Part shown: in pieces, positions 1-10,055 of the stretch
How the letters are laid out: each line of letters starts with the position of its first letter
How positions within the stretch are numbered: position 1 is the stretch's first letter
NCBI GenBank assembly: GCA_951812925.1
Contig: OX638370.1
Location: 33,351,948 to 33,415,947, forward strand
Direction of reading: 5' to 3'
Source: Calliopum simillimum
Taxonomy: Eukaryota > Arthropoda > Insecta > Diptera > Lauxaniidae
DNA: 64,000 nt
Made by a program: the position numbers and the translations under genes
Notes under the pieces: model-generated
Told to the model about the DNA's origin: nothing
Seen by the model: only the letters and a program-made list of their open reading frames with translations
The model's database searches: none

Positions 1-364
1 TTTTTTGAGCAGGAGTGAGATCATGCGCCTTTTCGAACTTGAGGGCCTTTAGTCCGAGCTTGTTTGACAATATAGTTTGCATTCGTTCACGCGATATTTT
101 CAGCTCGGCAGCCATTTGTCTGCCACTGCGTCTCGGATTTCGCTCAATTCTGGCCTTCACCTTTCGAACCATTTCTGGTGATGTTGCAGTTATTTTCCGA
201 CCACCACCATGTCGTTTGGCAACGCTGCCGGTACCATTGTAACGTGTTATGGTCCAATACACAAACATTTTATTCACTTTTAAATGTTTCAGCTCACGAA
301 CAATTGCTGGTTGCGATTTTCCAGCCAAATAAAGAGCAATCGCACTATTACGTTTGAATTCCAT
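1..364 (-). pseudogene. Tc1/mariner-type transposase, N-terminal part, cut by window edge
   Basis: Reading the minus strand from the ATG at 364 gives 121 open codons running off the left edge. The product starts MEFKRNSAIALYLAGKSQ, continues with an AIVRELK helix-turn-helix-like stretch, a basic SVAKRHGGGRK linker typical of the hinge between the two N-terminal DNA-binding subdomains, and a second helical half (SGRQMAAELKISRERMQ). This is the bipartite DNA-binding arrangement of Tc1/mariner transposases, which cut and paste DNA at TA sites. The catalytic DDE/D part lies outside the window, so activity cannot be judged; no stop or frameshift is present in the visible part. Family placement within Tc1/mariner is not resolved. 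Confidence 0.75.
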
Positions 365-486
365 TTCGAAAATTTTTTATTTTCAATAAATTGACGCGCA
401 AATGCTTTTGGTTACTTGTTGACAATAGAATGAACTAACATCATGCCAATTTTTAGACAGCTGTCATGTTCCATCTGTCAGAAGTT

Positions 487-514
487 GGTAACAGTTCGAA
501 TCAGCCACCCTGTA
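487..514 (-). repeat. Outer terminal inverted repeat and TA target of the Tc1/mariner element
   Basis: About 150 bp upstream of the transposase ATG the minus strand reads CAGGGTGGCTGATTCGAAC, starting at 512 and abutted by a TA at 513-514. The position and TA flank are what is expected for the 5' end of the transposon whose transposase starts at 364. The matching opposite terminus would lie left of the window, so the repeat is inferred from one end only. Confidence 0.6.
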
Positions 515-950
515 CATATTGCTCTACCACATTTTGTGATAGGAATTGGAAGTTGAAATGAAGCACACATATATATGAGGACCCGAACTTTTCAAAAAAG
601 CGATGGGTGCACCCTAAGTCGACGTTATTGTTCGCAGCGCCTCAATTGCTTTTAACCGTAATAAAAGTTAGTCCAGCTTTATTCAATAAATATTGAACAG
701 TATTGAATAGCATCAAAATGTCCGCGTATAGTTATCCTTTGAAAAATATCATAAAAGTGGCAAGGTTTCGTCGAATATCTATAAAAGAATTAAATATTTG
801 CAAAGCAAAAAACAATGAAAAACAACAAGAAAAAATAGTTCAATTAAAAACTTGAAATAGTTCAATAAAATTTAAGAAAAAAGAGCACAATCGTGAAAAA
901 CCACAGTGTAACCTTTCACTGCATTCTGGACTATGTATCGCGGCAATAGA
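515..950. other. AT-rich spacer upstream of the secreted-protein gene
   Basis: No coding signal is visible. The stretch separates the transposon end from the promoter of the next gene and probably holds its regulatory DNA. A poly-A-rich part (790-900) and several ATAAAAG-type words are present, but no specific binding site could be named. Confidence 0.5.
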
Positions 951-955
951 TAGTA

Positions 956-996
956 GATATATAAGATTGTACATTCTTAAAAAATTTGAACAGTAA
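956..996 (+). promoter_or_regulatory. Core promoter of the secreted-protein gene: TATA box and initiator
   Basis: TATATAA lies at 958-964. About 30 bp downstream, AACAGTA (989-995) resembles the arthropod initiator, which would put the transcription start near 991 and give a 5' leader of about 50 nt before the ATG at 1042. Spacing fits a TATA-driven fly promoter. Start-site position is inferred. Confidence 0.55.
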
Positions 997-1041
997 AATT
1001 AAAATATCAATCAGTAGCTGATACTAAGCGAAGTTAATAGC

Positions 1042-2241
1042 ATGTCGCCAAAAAAAGTTCCACTTAAACTCTTCGCATTGTTGCTAATTATCGCGACTCT
1101 GCAAATACGAGCAACATTCGGTGATACCATTGTGAAAACTACAGAATTCGATGATTTTATCGATACATTCCGGAATGCAAGCACAACAAAAGCTAAATTG
1201 CGCATTTTAAATGCAGTATGGACTGAAATCAATAGCGAAAGACAACTTAATGTGACAAAAGCCGAAGTATTGCATAGAAGTATGTATTTACATTTCACAA
1301 ACGAGAAGGTTCCAACAATAAGTAACGCAGAGCAACAAGAAATCGATGAATTCTATCAGGAGCAACGTGATGTGATCATAAGAACCAATGCACGATATTT
1401 AGCACAAATCATGAATATCGGAACGAAACCGCTGGCAAATGAAGCTGATTATTTTGCATATAAATGCATTAATTTCGATTATGATCCAAAAGTATCATAT
1501 AAAATATTTGAAAATGCACTCGACCAAATGTATACGGTGAAAAGTCCACTCAAATTGTCGGAATTTTTACGTTCCTTGGAAAGTTACAGTGAACGCAATA
1601 ATGAATTTCTTTTTCATACACAATTATATTTATATTGGAAATTTATCGGTCGCAACGATATTGATGATGCATATCTGCTATATATAGCGTATTATATGCA
1701 CGAAGTAAAATCCACCTCATCCATTATGAAGTCTGTTGAAAATAAACGTCGTATTGATAAAGCTGTCAATGTATTACCCACTACTGTGAAAAGTTTAATC
1801 TTTAGCAAAAATATTTGCATCCACAATAATAATGAATATCTTTATGAGTACGAGGGTACACCTGTAGATGAACATCGGCAATATCTATACACATGGCGAA
1901 AATTAGGTGAGATTGATAGTCAGAGACCATATAACGTTGTCAGTCTAGGAAGTGTGAACACCACTATAAATGGCCGATTGCAAAATGTCGAGTACAAACA
2001 TTTCATGTACCTTGATAGAGAACGCAATGATTCGGTTTATGCTTGGACGTCAACTCCGCCAATACCAGCAAATAGCATTTGGTCATTTTCATTGAATGAA
2101 AATAAATTACGATTGTTTCAAGCTGATAATTACATGTGTGTTGGTGGTATTCGTGACGATAATCGACGTAACGTTATAAGCATTAAATTTTTTGGGTCTA
2201 ATGTACCAGACGAATGTGAATGGAATGTTATTAATTGCTGA
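1042..2241 (+). CDS. Secreted protein of unknown function with C-terminal aromatic repeats
   Basis: An uninterrupted 399-residue frame. Residues 1-27 form a signal peptide: basic MSPKKVPLK, hydrophobic LFALLLIIATL, cleavage likely after ATFG. The mature N-terminal two thirds is charged and probably helical. The C-terminal third has two loosely repeated blocks with the pattern EYLY...R.YLYTW (about 260-290) and HFMY...VYAWT...SIWSFS (about 325-352), ending YMCVGG and CEWNVINC; this looks like a beta-rich repeat region with disulfides, somewhat like the repeats at the C-terminus of large secreted dipteran proteins. N-glycosylation sequons NAST, NVTK, NTTI and NDSV are present. The ATG is the first in the leader and the only one giving a signal peptide. 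No intron is needed. Function is unknown; an extracellular, possibly haemolymph, salivary or reproductive, role is only a guess. Confidence 0.85.
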   Translation: MSPKKVPLKLFALLLIIATLQIRATFGDTIVKTTEFDDFIDTFRNASTTKAKLRILNAVWTEINSERQLNVTKAEVLHRSMYLHFTNEKVPTISNAEQQEIDEFYQEQRDVIIRTNARYLAQIMNIGTKPLANEADYFAYKCINFDYDPKVSYKIFENALDQMYTVKSPLKLSEFLRSLESYSERNNEFLFHTQLYLYWKFIGRNDIDDAYLLYIAYYMHEVKSTSSIMKSVENKRRIDKAVNVLPTTVKSLIFSKNICIHNNNEYLYEYEGTPVDEHRQYLYTWRKLGEIDSQRPYNVVSLGSVNTTINGRLQNVEYKHFMYLDRERNDSVYAWTSTPPIPANSIWSFSLNENKLRLFQADNYMCVGGIRDDNRRNVISIKFFGSNVPDECEWNVINC

Positions 2242-2319
2242 AGTAACCTGTGATAACTGAAATATTACAATTGTAGCGATGTTTTTAGTTCACAATAGGT
2301 GACACTTTTCAATTAAAAT

Positions 2320-2341
2320 AATAAATTTTGTCTAAAATAAA
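2320..2341 (+). terminator. Poly(A) signals of the secreted-protein gene
   Basis: Two AATAAA hexamers (2320-2325 and 2336-2341) lie 79-100 bp after the stop codon, giving a short 3' UTR. Their position fits the compact gene structure; the actual cleavage site is not visible. Confidence 0.6.
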
Positions 2342-2349
2342 ATTGAGTT

Positions 2350-3330
2350 TTCCTTCAAAAGTATTTTTATTTTTCAACAAAAATTAAAAAAACACGCAAG
2401 GAACTTGCAAGTATTTAAGGTTTGAAAGTTGTAGGCTTGAACTACTATTCAGCTTTTTCAGTTAACTAGAGTTCGCCGAAATTCGACCATTTCGATTTGA
2501 CCATAAAATAAAGAAAAAAGTTTTTGGTCGATAGACGCCGTATGGTCGGGCATAAGGCAAATAAAACCCTAAACTTTTATAACTTAAAAGCAACAATTTT
2601 ACATGATGGTGTGTCGTGGGCTGTTCTTGGCTCATGGAATAGGGAAACTTTAACTTAATGCTGGCAATATGGATAGACATGAATATCAGTCCAATTCCGC
2701 AAAAAAATTTGCACCCAGTACTTAAAAAATGGGCTTACCACAAGATGACTTTTTATTTTCAAAAGACAATGACCCTAAATACACATCCTGGGACATTTCT
2801 GTACAACAACGAAGAGATTAAAACACCACAGTGATATTTTTCTTCGAATCCAATAGAATTTTTTTGGTCTTATCTAGTGGAAAGGTCAAAAAACACCATA
2901 TTTTATCAAAAAAATGTGCTCAAACAAGTACTGCAAGAAAAATGGGAAAAAACACCGACCGAAAATGTCGTAAAGGGATAGAATCCTCTCAAAGATGTTT
3001 ATATGATGTCTCCTCAAGTAACGGCTACCATGGTTATTATTAAAAAAGCCTCTTTTACTTGAAAAATAATCTCAAAGTAAAATTTTACTAAAATGCAAAA
3101 TACTTTTGTGACCTTGTAAAAAAGATGAATAAATCATTTCTTTGCTTTTTAAGTGATTTGAACGCATTATTCTAATTTTTTTTATAAAGTGGTATCATAG
3201 TTAACGTTCCATTGACTCGAAGTTTATAAAAAAAATATTACTTTTCTAAGATTGAAACGGCTAAAAATTGAGTGTTAATTCGAATTTTTGAATATTTTTT
3301 GTATGCAAAATACTTCTGTGACACACTGTA
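2350..3330. other. AT-rich intergenic DNA without recognised genes
   Basis: Only short chance reading frames occur. No motif, repeat boundary or RNA gene was recognised here. Confidence 0.4.
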
Positions 3331-3344
3331 TATCAAATTTTATA

Positions 3345-3720
3345 AAAATCGTATGCAGTTGTTTCGCCGTGGGAGCGTTTTTTCCATTTAGGGGCGTGGC
3401 AGCGCCCACTGAAAACATAATGGTCATGTTATCGTTGCTTAGTGCCAATCCTATCTCCATACCGAATTTCGTTAAAATCGATGCAGCAATTTAGCCATGG
3501 GAGTGTTTTTTCCATTTAGGGGCGTAGCACCGCCCACTGAGAAACATAATGGTCATATTATCGTTCCTTAGTGCTAACCCTATTTCCATACCAAATTTTG
3601 TTAAATTCGATGCAGCGGCTTAGCCGTGCTCCTTCTCACAAAATCAAGACATATCGGTTGAGATTTAGGTATAGAAACTGGGACTGAACCGATTTCGTTT
3701 GCCTATTTATATATAGATTA
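3345..3720. repeat. Tandem units of about 127 bp with a CCATTTAGGGGCGTGGCA core
   Basis: Two successive units share, in order, a GCCGTGGGAGCG-like word, TTTTTCCATTTAGGGGCGT, a CGCCCACTGA word, ATAATGGTCAT, TATCGTT, TTAGTGC, and CTCCATACCGAATTT. A third, truncated unit ends at the final GCAGCGGCTTAGCCGTG. The same module reappears at 6390-6590, so it is a dispersed repeat that can be tandemised rather than a gene; the 68-aa reading frame inside is a by-product. Confidence 0.6.
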
Positions 3721-3789
3721 ACTACAAGGCAAAAGTATTGTCATAATGTGACCTGGCTGCCGGGTTTTTAGAAATGAAAAAATTTTGCA

Positions 3790-4070
3790 GCAGGAAGGAA
3801 CGCTTAATGAAATAACAAACAAAGCAAAATCGAAATAACACCCCAAAAAATAAAATAAACCTAAATAACACCCAATTATTGAATTGAAATATCTCCCAAA
3901 TTATATGAAATAATTCTCAAAAGCAAAAATAAATAATGGCCAAATTATTTTCATACAAATTTGGGAGATAATTATTTCGGAAATTACGCTCAAAATTTTG
4001 GGTTAAGTTTCGCTAAAAATTTGGGCGTTATTTCGTTTTTAATTTGGGCTTAATTTCACATTTTTAAAAT
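3790..4070. repeat. Degenerate inverted-repeat tract built from AAATAACACCC/GGGCGTTATTT words
   Basis: The left half contains AAATAACACCC and ATCTCCCAAATT; the right half contains the complements AATTTGGGAGAT, TTTGGGCGTTATTT and AATTTGGGCTTAATTT. The two halves can pair imperfectly around about 3930. Probably a decayed foldback or MITE-like element. Confidence 0.4.
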
Positions 4071-4084
4071 GAGATAAAAAAAAG

Positions 4085-4425
4085 TCGAAAGAGCATAGCA
4101 GTCTTGGTGTTGATACTGAGTCTTGGTCTTGATCTTGGTTATTAAGTCTTGGTCTCGGTCTTAGTTTTGAAAAAATTTCTAAAGATTATTGAGCATTCGA
4201 TATTTCGAAACCTTATTTTTCCAAAGCAGTTTGGTTTTTAAGATCCCAAATTTCCAATTGAGGGATGATTTTATCCTCGAAAGGGGCGTACAGCACCTAT
4301 TAACTATAAATTGTCAAGACTGAAAAGCAGTCTTGGTCTTAACGATTATCATGACCATGGTTTTGGTCTCAAAAAACTGCTAAGACCGAAACCAAGACTC
4401 AAGACTATAACATGTCTCTAGTTGA
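4085..4425. mobile_element. Short copy of a CAAGAC/GTCTTG-bearing dispersed element
   Basis: Starts at AGCAGTCTTGGTGTTG, with scattered GTCTTG words, a middle part including AATTGAGGGATGATTTTAT, then AACTATAAATTGTCAAGACT and GCAGTCTTGGTCTTAACG. The same order of landmarks occurs at 6730-7830, so the two are copies of one element. The end region here has only a few CAAGAC/GTCTTG words, whereas in the other copy the corresponding point is expanded to about 130 repeats. Confidence 0.5.
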
Positions 4426-4429
4426 TACA

Positions 4430-5250
4430 CATTCGTCTTTTTTCCGTCTCTAATGGTAACTACTTCAAGATTATGGTACATTCATTCGACGTTGAAGTTT
4501 AAGAAACTGTAACACTCCAAAGGGGTCTTCCATAAATGGCATCCACAGTCGCTTAAAAAATATATTGTTTTGCTAATTTTACTTTACATTTCTGAGAAAT
4601 TGTATTTTTATGTTTAAGACTTCACAAAATATAACTGGATAACACAGAACTGAAAAGAGATAGTACAAAATAAATTTAAGATTAAAGAGATTAAATTTGG
4701 AAGCATAAACTTTAAGAAAATGTATTTCGGCGGTTACGGTATCGCACTTTTTAGCTTTATCGACTTAGCAAAATAATACTGAATAACTTAGAACTAAAAA
4801 GAGCTAAAATGGACAAAAAGGTTTAGAAACAGGGTTCTCGGAAGCATACACATAGTTACATCCCTAGCTTAAGCTTTTTAGCCGACGAAATTAGTTCACG
4901 GCATTTGTTAGCTGTTAACTAATTTTGTATTTGTCTGCAATAAATAAGTAAGTCCAACTACATACAAACAATGATATTTGATGTCATTTGCAGAAATTGT
5001 GAAACATTAACATTATGATATTACTTACTTTTGACCATATCTTGTATTATCTGTAAGTATTTTAATCTCTTAAGCAAATTGACAATCTCCGAGATATGCA
5101 AAAGCATGTATATGTTCTCATCACTTTGGTCGCCCTTTCACACTTATCATATTCAATAATTTACAACCGGCATCTTACGTTTCTTGACAAATAAATCATA
5201 TCAGTGACCATGAACTGAATTCAGTTAATGCCGATAGCAACAACAATATA
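4430..5250. other. AT-rich intergenic DNA without recognised genes
   Basis: No coding frame of note and no repeat boundary was found. Two similar short passages (near 4635 and 4785, both GATAACACAGAACTGAAAAG-like) hint at an old duplication. Confidence 0.35.
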
Positions 5251-5252
5251 AA

Positions 5253-5729
5253 ACTAGTAAGGGTGTTACCTTTGGCCTGGCCAAACATTAAATACACTAC
5301 ACAGCAGTATTTTGAAAGTTTTGCTTATATGGGAGGTGCCACGCCCCAGTTTTTTCTTAGAGTTTGAATTTATAGTTCTTAGCATTTGAGTAAAATTTAG
5401 TTTGATTATCTCAAAAAACGCTTTCAGTACAGCGTTTTGAAGTTTTTGCTTATATGAGAAATGCCACGCCCTCTTGTCCGATTTCTCTTGGTTTTTGTTC
5501 AGAGTTTGCGCTTACAATTCGTAGCATTTATGTGTATTTCGGTTGCATTATCGTGAAAAAAACTCAAAAAGTTGCATTTTAAATATATATTTTGTATGGG
5601 CGGTAGGCGTGTCCTTTGACCGATTTCGCTCATTTTCAATCCCCCGAGCTAACTTTGACGCCGAAGGCTGTGCACCAAATTTCATTGAATTATCTTGCTT
5701 AGTATTCCCAAAAACTGTATTTCCACACA

Positions 5730-5778
<49 letters not shown>

Positions 5779-5926
5779 GGACAGACAGACAGACGGACAT
5801 GGCTATATCGACTCAGGAGGTGACGCTGATCAAGAATATACTTATATACTTTTCTATATCTGCCACGCCTCCTTCTCCGCGTTACAAACGGAAGGACAAA
5901 GTGAATATCCCTGGGTGTAGGGTATA
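5253..5926 (-). mobile_element. Helitron/DINE-like non-autonomous element, copy 1
   Basis: On the plus strand it begins ACTAGTAAGGGTGTTACC and ends GGGTGTAGGGTATA. On the minus strand the 3' end therefore reads GGCCAGGCCAAAGGTAACACCC then CTAGT, with a near-palindromic TTTGGCCTGGCC hairpin just inside. The middle carries an (AGCC)n array (5741-5779) and a GACA microsatellite. The 125-aa frame that crosses it (SQPASQPASQ) is produced by the array and is not a gene. Confidence 0.65.
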
Positions 5927-5929
5927 AAA

Positions 5930-6385
5930 AATACAACGATGACATTAATAACAATCATAATAAATCTGTGCAAAATGCACAGATAAATTCATATTTACAT
6001 ATATGTATACATATGTATAAGAATATACATATGTATAAATGCACACTTATATTCATACATAATGGGTATGGCAAATATAAAGTCGATGCCACAAAATAAG
6101 TAGGTTATGTGGTCACAGGCACAAAATCTGGCCTTATTACCACAGATATACACCATTATCCGTATCTGTATGTATGTATTTGTTACATTGCAAATGTCCG
6201 ACATTTGCTTAATGATGCTTAAATGATTGCATTGCATATACGAGCGATATTTGTACTCATGCTGATAAGTAGCTAAGGGAGCTGTAAAAGATGATATGTG
6301 CACTGGTGATATACAATTTTTGTACAAAAGTGTAACACTGATGAAAGAAAACCATTTAATTTTGATGATTTATAATAAACTAGGT
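5930..6385. other. AT-rich spacer with ACATATGTAT words
   Basis: Contains clustered CATATGTATA and ATGTATGTATTTG words near 5995-6040 and 6170. No gene signal is visible. Confidence 0.35.
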
Positions 6386-6389
6386 TCAC

Positions 6390-6590
6390 CTTGTGGCCGA
6401 AATTCGAACACTTCAATTTGGCTTTAAGTGGCACATCCCACTTGAAAACAAAAATGTCATGTAATCGTTCCTTAGCGCTAACTTTATCTCCATACCGAAT
6501 TTGAGGAAAATTTCTGCAGTGGTTCAGCTGTGGGAGCATATCATCCATTTAGGGGCGTGACATCGCCCACTTTCAACGTAAAAACCATTT
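6390..6590. repeat. Further copy of the GGGGCGTG tandem-unit module
   Basis: Contains TCGTTCCTTAGCGCTAACTT, CTCCATACCGAATTTGAGG, CAGCTGTGGGAGC and CCATTTAGGGGCGTGACA in the same order as the units at 3345-3720. A diverged single unit. Confidence 0.5.
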
Positions 6591-6729
6591 TGTAGTGTGA
6601 ACTTAAGCTACACCTATTTAATGTTATAAGTTTTACTTAAATTGAATCATTGAATCGGATGGAAAAGGGAGTCAAAGTTTTCTGCTTGCATATTAATATT
6701 ATATAGATCAGAAAAGTTCAGTTTTGTGT

Positions 6730-7830
6730 CCTACTTTGTACCATAGCAGTCTTGGTCTCGGTCTTGTACTTGGTTTGCTCATCACTAGTTTAAATTTAAT
6801 CAGTAGGACACACACAGTGAGTCTCGGTCTTGGTCTTCGTCTTGAAAAACTTTCTAAAATTGTTAATTATTAAGTTGGATTTTTAAGGTGTCAAATGTCG
6901 AATTGAGAGATGATATTATGCTCAAAAGAGGCGTGACACACCTATTAACTATAATTTCGCAAGACTAAAAAGCAGTCTTAGTCTTGATGGTCATCGTGAC
7001 CAAGACCAAGACCAAGACCAAGACCAAGACCAAGACCAAGACCAAGACCAAGACCAAGACCAAGACCAAGACCAAGACCAAGACCAAGACCAAGACCAAG
7101 ACCAAGACCAAGACCAAGACCAAGACCAAGACCAAGACCAAGACCAAGACCAAGACCAAGACCAAGACCAAGACCAAGACCAAGACCAAGACCAAGACCA
7201 AGACCAAGACCAAGACCAAGACCAAGACCAAGACCAAGACCAAGACCAAGACCAAGACCAAGACCAAGACCAAGACCAAGACCAAGACCAAGACCAAGAC
7301 CAAGACCAAGACCAAGACCAAGACCAAGACCAAGACCAAGACCAAGACCAAGACCAAGACCAAGACCAAGACCAAGACCAAGACCAAGACCAAGACCAAG
7401 ACCAAGACCAAGACCAAGACCAAGACCAAGACCAAGACCAAGACCAAGACCAAGACCAAGACCAAGACCAAGACCAAGACCAAGACCAAGACCAAGACCA
7501 AGACCAAGACCAAGACCAAGACCAAGACCAAGACCAAGACCAAGACCAAGACCAAGACCAAGACCAAGACCAAGACCAAGACCAAGACCAAGACCAAGAC
7601 CAAGACCAAGACCAAGACCAAGACCAAGACCAAGACCAAGATCAAGACCAAGACCAAGACGAAGACGAAGACGAAGACCAAGACCAAGACCAAGACCAAG
7701 ACCAAGACGAAGACGAAGACCAAGACCAAGACCAAGACCAAGACCAAGACCAAGACCAAGACCAAGACCAAGACCAAGACCAAGAAACAAGACCAAGACT
7801 AATTTTGCTTATCACTAGTTAAAACTAGTG
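6730..7830. mobile_element. Expanded copy of the CAAGAC-bearing dispersed element
   Basis: Landmarks match 4085-4425: CAGTCTTGGTCTCGGTCTTG, AATTGAGAGATGATATTATG, AACTATAATTTCGCAAGACT and AGCAGTCTTAGTCTTGATGG. It then continues into the long hexanucleotide array and ends TTGCTTATCACTAGTT. No protein is encoded. Confidence 0.5.
6997..7799. repeat. (CAAGAC)n hexanucleotide array, about 130 units
   Basis: Uninterrupted and essentially perfect from about 7000 to 7640, then with GACGAAGAC and GATCAAGACC variants clustered near the right end. Because the unit is a multiple of three and contains no stop, three frames stay open for 272 codons each (KT, LV and LG dipeptide repeats); these are artefacts. 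Purity on the left and variants on the right suggest recent expansion from the left or centre. The copy length in the genome may differ from the assembled length. Confidence 0.95.
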
Positions 7831-7834
7831 TCAG

Positions 7835-9915
7835 TCTTATTTGAATGACATAAATCTGAGTTGGTTTACTTTGTTATATTCTTTTGTATTCTACCGCAAC
7901 ACTTCGAAGGAGCATAGAATTTTCTCCATCTCTTGGAATAATTTTAATTTCGCTCAATCACTCTCCCATTTCTTGGTTTTCCCAATTTTCAAAATGTAAC
8001 TCTAGATGTGGATGTCTGCTTTAGAGCATATAACTTTAGAGCGTATAACTTTTTCATCACTAAATTATGAGTAGTACATTTCTTTAGCTACAAAACTGTC
8101 TACCAATATTTTTCAGTAAAAGTAACCATTCGTGAGTTATTTGCTGATTTTCATGACCTTTGACCTTAACCCATATTGGCTCAGGGATCGTTTTTTTATC
8201 CAGATTTGTTGATACGTATTTAATATTTAGAATTCGGCTTTTCCTACTTACGTTTTACGATGACTTTGGCTCTACCACTCCCTCATCGCCCCTCCACATA
8301 ACTGAGTCTCTTAAAAGTATATTTTGGAAAAAATGCAAAGTTAAAATTAATTAACTATTTAAAATGATAACATCAGCAATCGCTTAATGTTGCCATAGTA
8401 TGGTAGTATCAGTACTCGTATATTCAATAATAATTATCCTCACGATTGTCATTTCTGATACACCCGATGTCAAAATTACTTTTAGTTTTCTACCCTTGTT
8501 TCTAAAGTTGTTCAGAATAGCCACAGAAATCTTACATGTTCTACTAATTTTCCACCCACCCTGATTATTTTTTGGATAATTTTGACATTTTTTGAAAACT
8601 ACGTACTCTGCACTGTTGTTTTGCTTGCAAAGTTATTAGCAATAATTTTTTTTCTTGCCAAAATGGGCCTTCAGGAGAATCAAAAACGCTCCATTGGAAT
8701 CTAACAAAAAAAGTGGATAAGGCAAAAATGCCTAAAATTGTCCAGAGTAGACGTATAAATTTGTGCCTGACTTTTTTTTTGCTGTAATGGGTCTTAAGGA
8801 GAATTACAAGTGCTCACCGGAACGAAAAAAAAAAATGGTGCAGATATCATTTTTCAGACGGTGTGGAATGACTTTTTTTCTTATTCATACAAACCGAACC
8901 AGTTTAACTTCTGAAGGCACTAAGATTAATGTGTTGAATCTATAGTGTTCCTCTTAAATGGTTGTTACTAGTTCGGATAGCTTTTAATTAAGTCCACTTT
9001 TGAGCTTCTATAGTAAAAAAATTTACTCAAATACCTACGTTTCTTCTTTTTTTTTTTTTTTTGAAACTTTAAAGTTTAAATAAAGAAATTTTACATCCTA
9101 GTGTTACATTATTTTACAGCTCTGACAGCTATTTATTTATCCTCATTAATGAGCTGAAATTCCAGTTAAATCTAAATGCTGATTTTCGGTTTTAGATTTA
9201 CCAAATGTGATGATACTTCATGAGATGATATTCCTGTTACGGCTGCTGTTGTTGCTGCCGCACAATATTTGTGGCAACTTTTAAGTGGTTGTTATCGTTG
9301 TTGTTGTTGTTATTGCTGTTGTTGTTGTTATTTTTGTTGTCATTGCTTTTGCCATATTCATATGTAAGTATGTTATCAATTATCATATGAATATTGGTTT
9401 GAATTTGGATTAGCATTTTAAGAAGATCATCACATTACGACTACATAGAAATTGTGTTAATTTCGTTAATTAATTTATTTCACTTACAGCCAATTGAAAT
9501 AAATCGATTGCTTTGTAATCAAGTTGAGTTTCTTGAAAAGCTTTGTGTTAATGTGCTTTGGAAAATTTATTTAACTAACAATCTAAGCAAAAATTTTGTA
9601 GAAATCACGCCAACTTACCTAAAACGAAGCAAGACCTAGCAATTGTATCAACTCTAACTACTGGTAGCATTCTACGCTAAAACCATCGAGAAGGTTCGTA
9701 AAGCTATTACTAGAACCACCAAGAATGTTCAAATAATCGCCAGCACATAAAGAAAAATCCGGCTCATAATTTTTACTCCACTCGGGAATTAAAAAATAAG
9801 AGTAATTAACACCAAATTTGAAACATGAATTACTATACCTTTATGTAATAGTGTATATAATTCTAGTAAAAATATTTATGTTTGCTTTATACACAAATTT
9901 TATACCTTTTCAATA
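7835..9915. other. Intergenic DNA: internal duplication and TTG microsatellite, no gene
   Basis: Two related passages (8655-8760 and 8780-8870) share ATGGGCCTTCAGGAGAAT/ATGGGTCTTAAGGAGAAT and the following spacing, so they are an old tandem duplication. A TTG/CTG microsatellite lies at 9240-9350. No convincing coding exon was found. Confidence 0.4.
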
Positions 9916-9916
9916 T

Positions 9917-10018
9917 ATAGGTCAGTGGTTTAGTATTTAAAAAAAATATTTTTTATCTATCACGCGGATGAACCCTGGTTCGAGTCCTAGTGCGGTAGAT
10001 GTTTTTTTTTTTTTTTTT
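9917..10018 (+). other. tRNA-like RNA polymerase III unit or SINE remnant (uncertain)
   Basis: GGTTCGAGTCC at 9977-9987 matches the B-box consensus of tRNA-type promoters. About 50 bp upstream, TAGGTCAGTGGTTTAG resembles an A box except for one position. A T17 run begins at 10002 and would end Pol III transcription. A full cloverleaf cannot be drawn: acceptor halves do not pair and the T stem is poor, so this is a decayed tRNA or tRNA-derived SINE head rather than a working tRNA. Confidence 0.35.
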
Positions 10019-10055
10019 GCTTGAACTACATATACTATTTCCAGTATGGTTCGTT

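Noticed and set aside
5543..5920. Protein with SQPASQPASQ repeats, with related frames at 23368 and 52261
   Set aside because: The frame lies inside a dispersed non-coding repeat; differences among copies change amino acids freely and truncated copies lose the frame.
6965..7802. Three 272-codon open frames (KT, LV and LG repeats)
   Set aside because: They are automatic products of a stop-free hexanucleotide array; no promoter, start context or non-repeat domain accompanies them.
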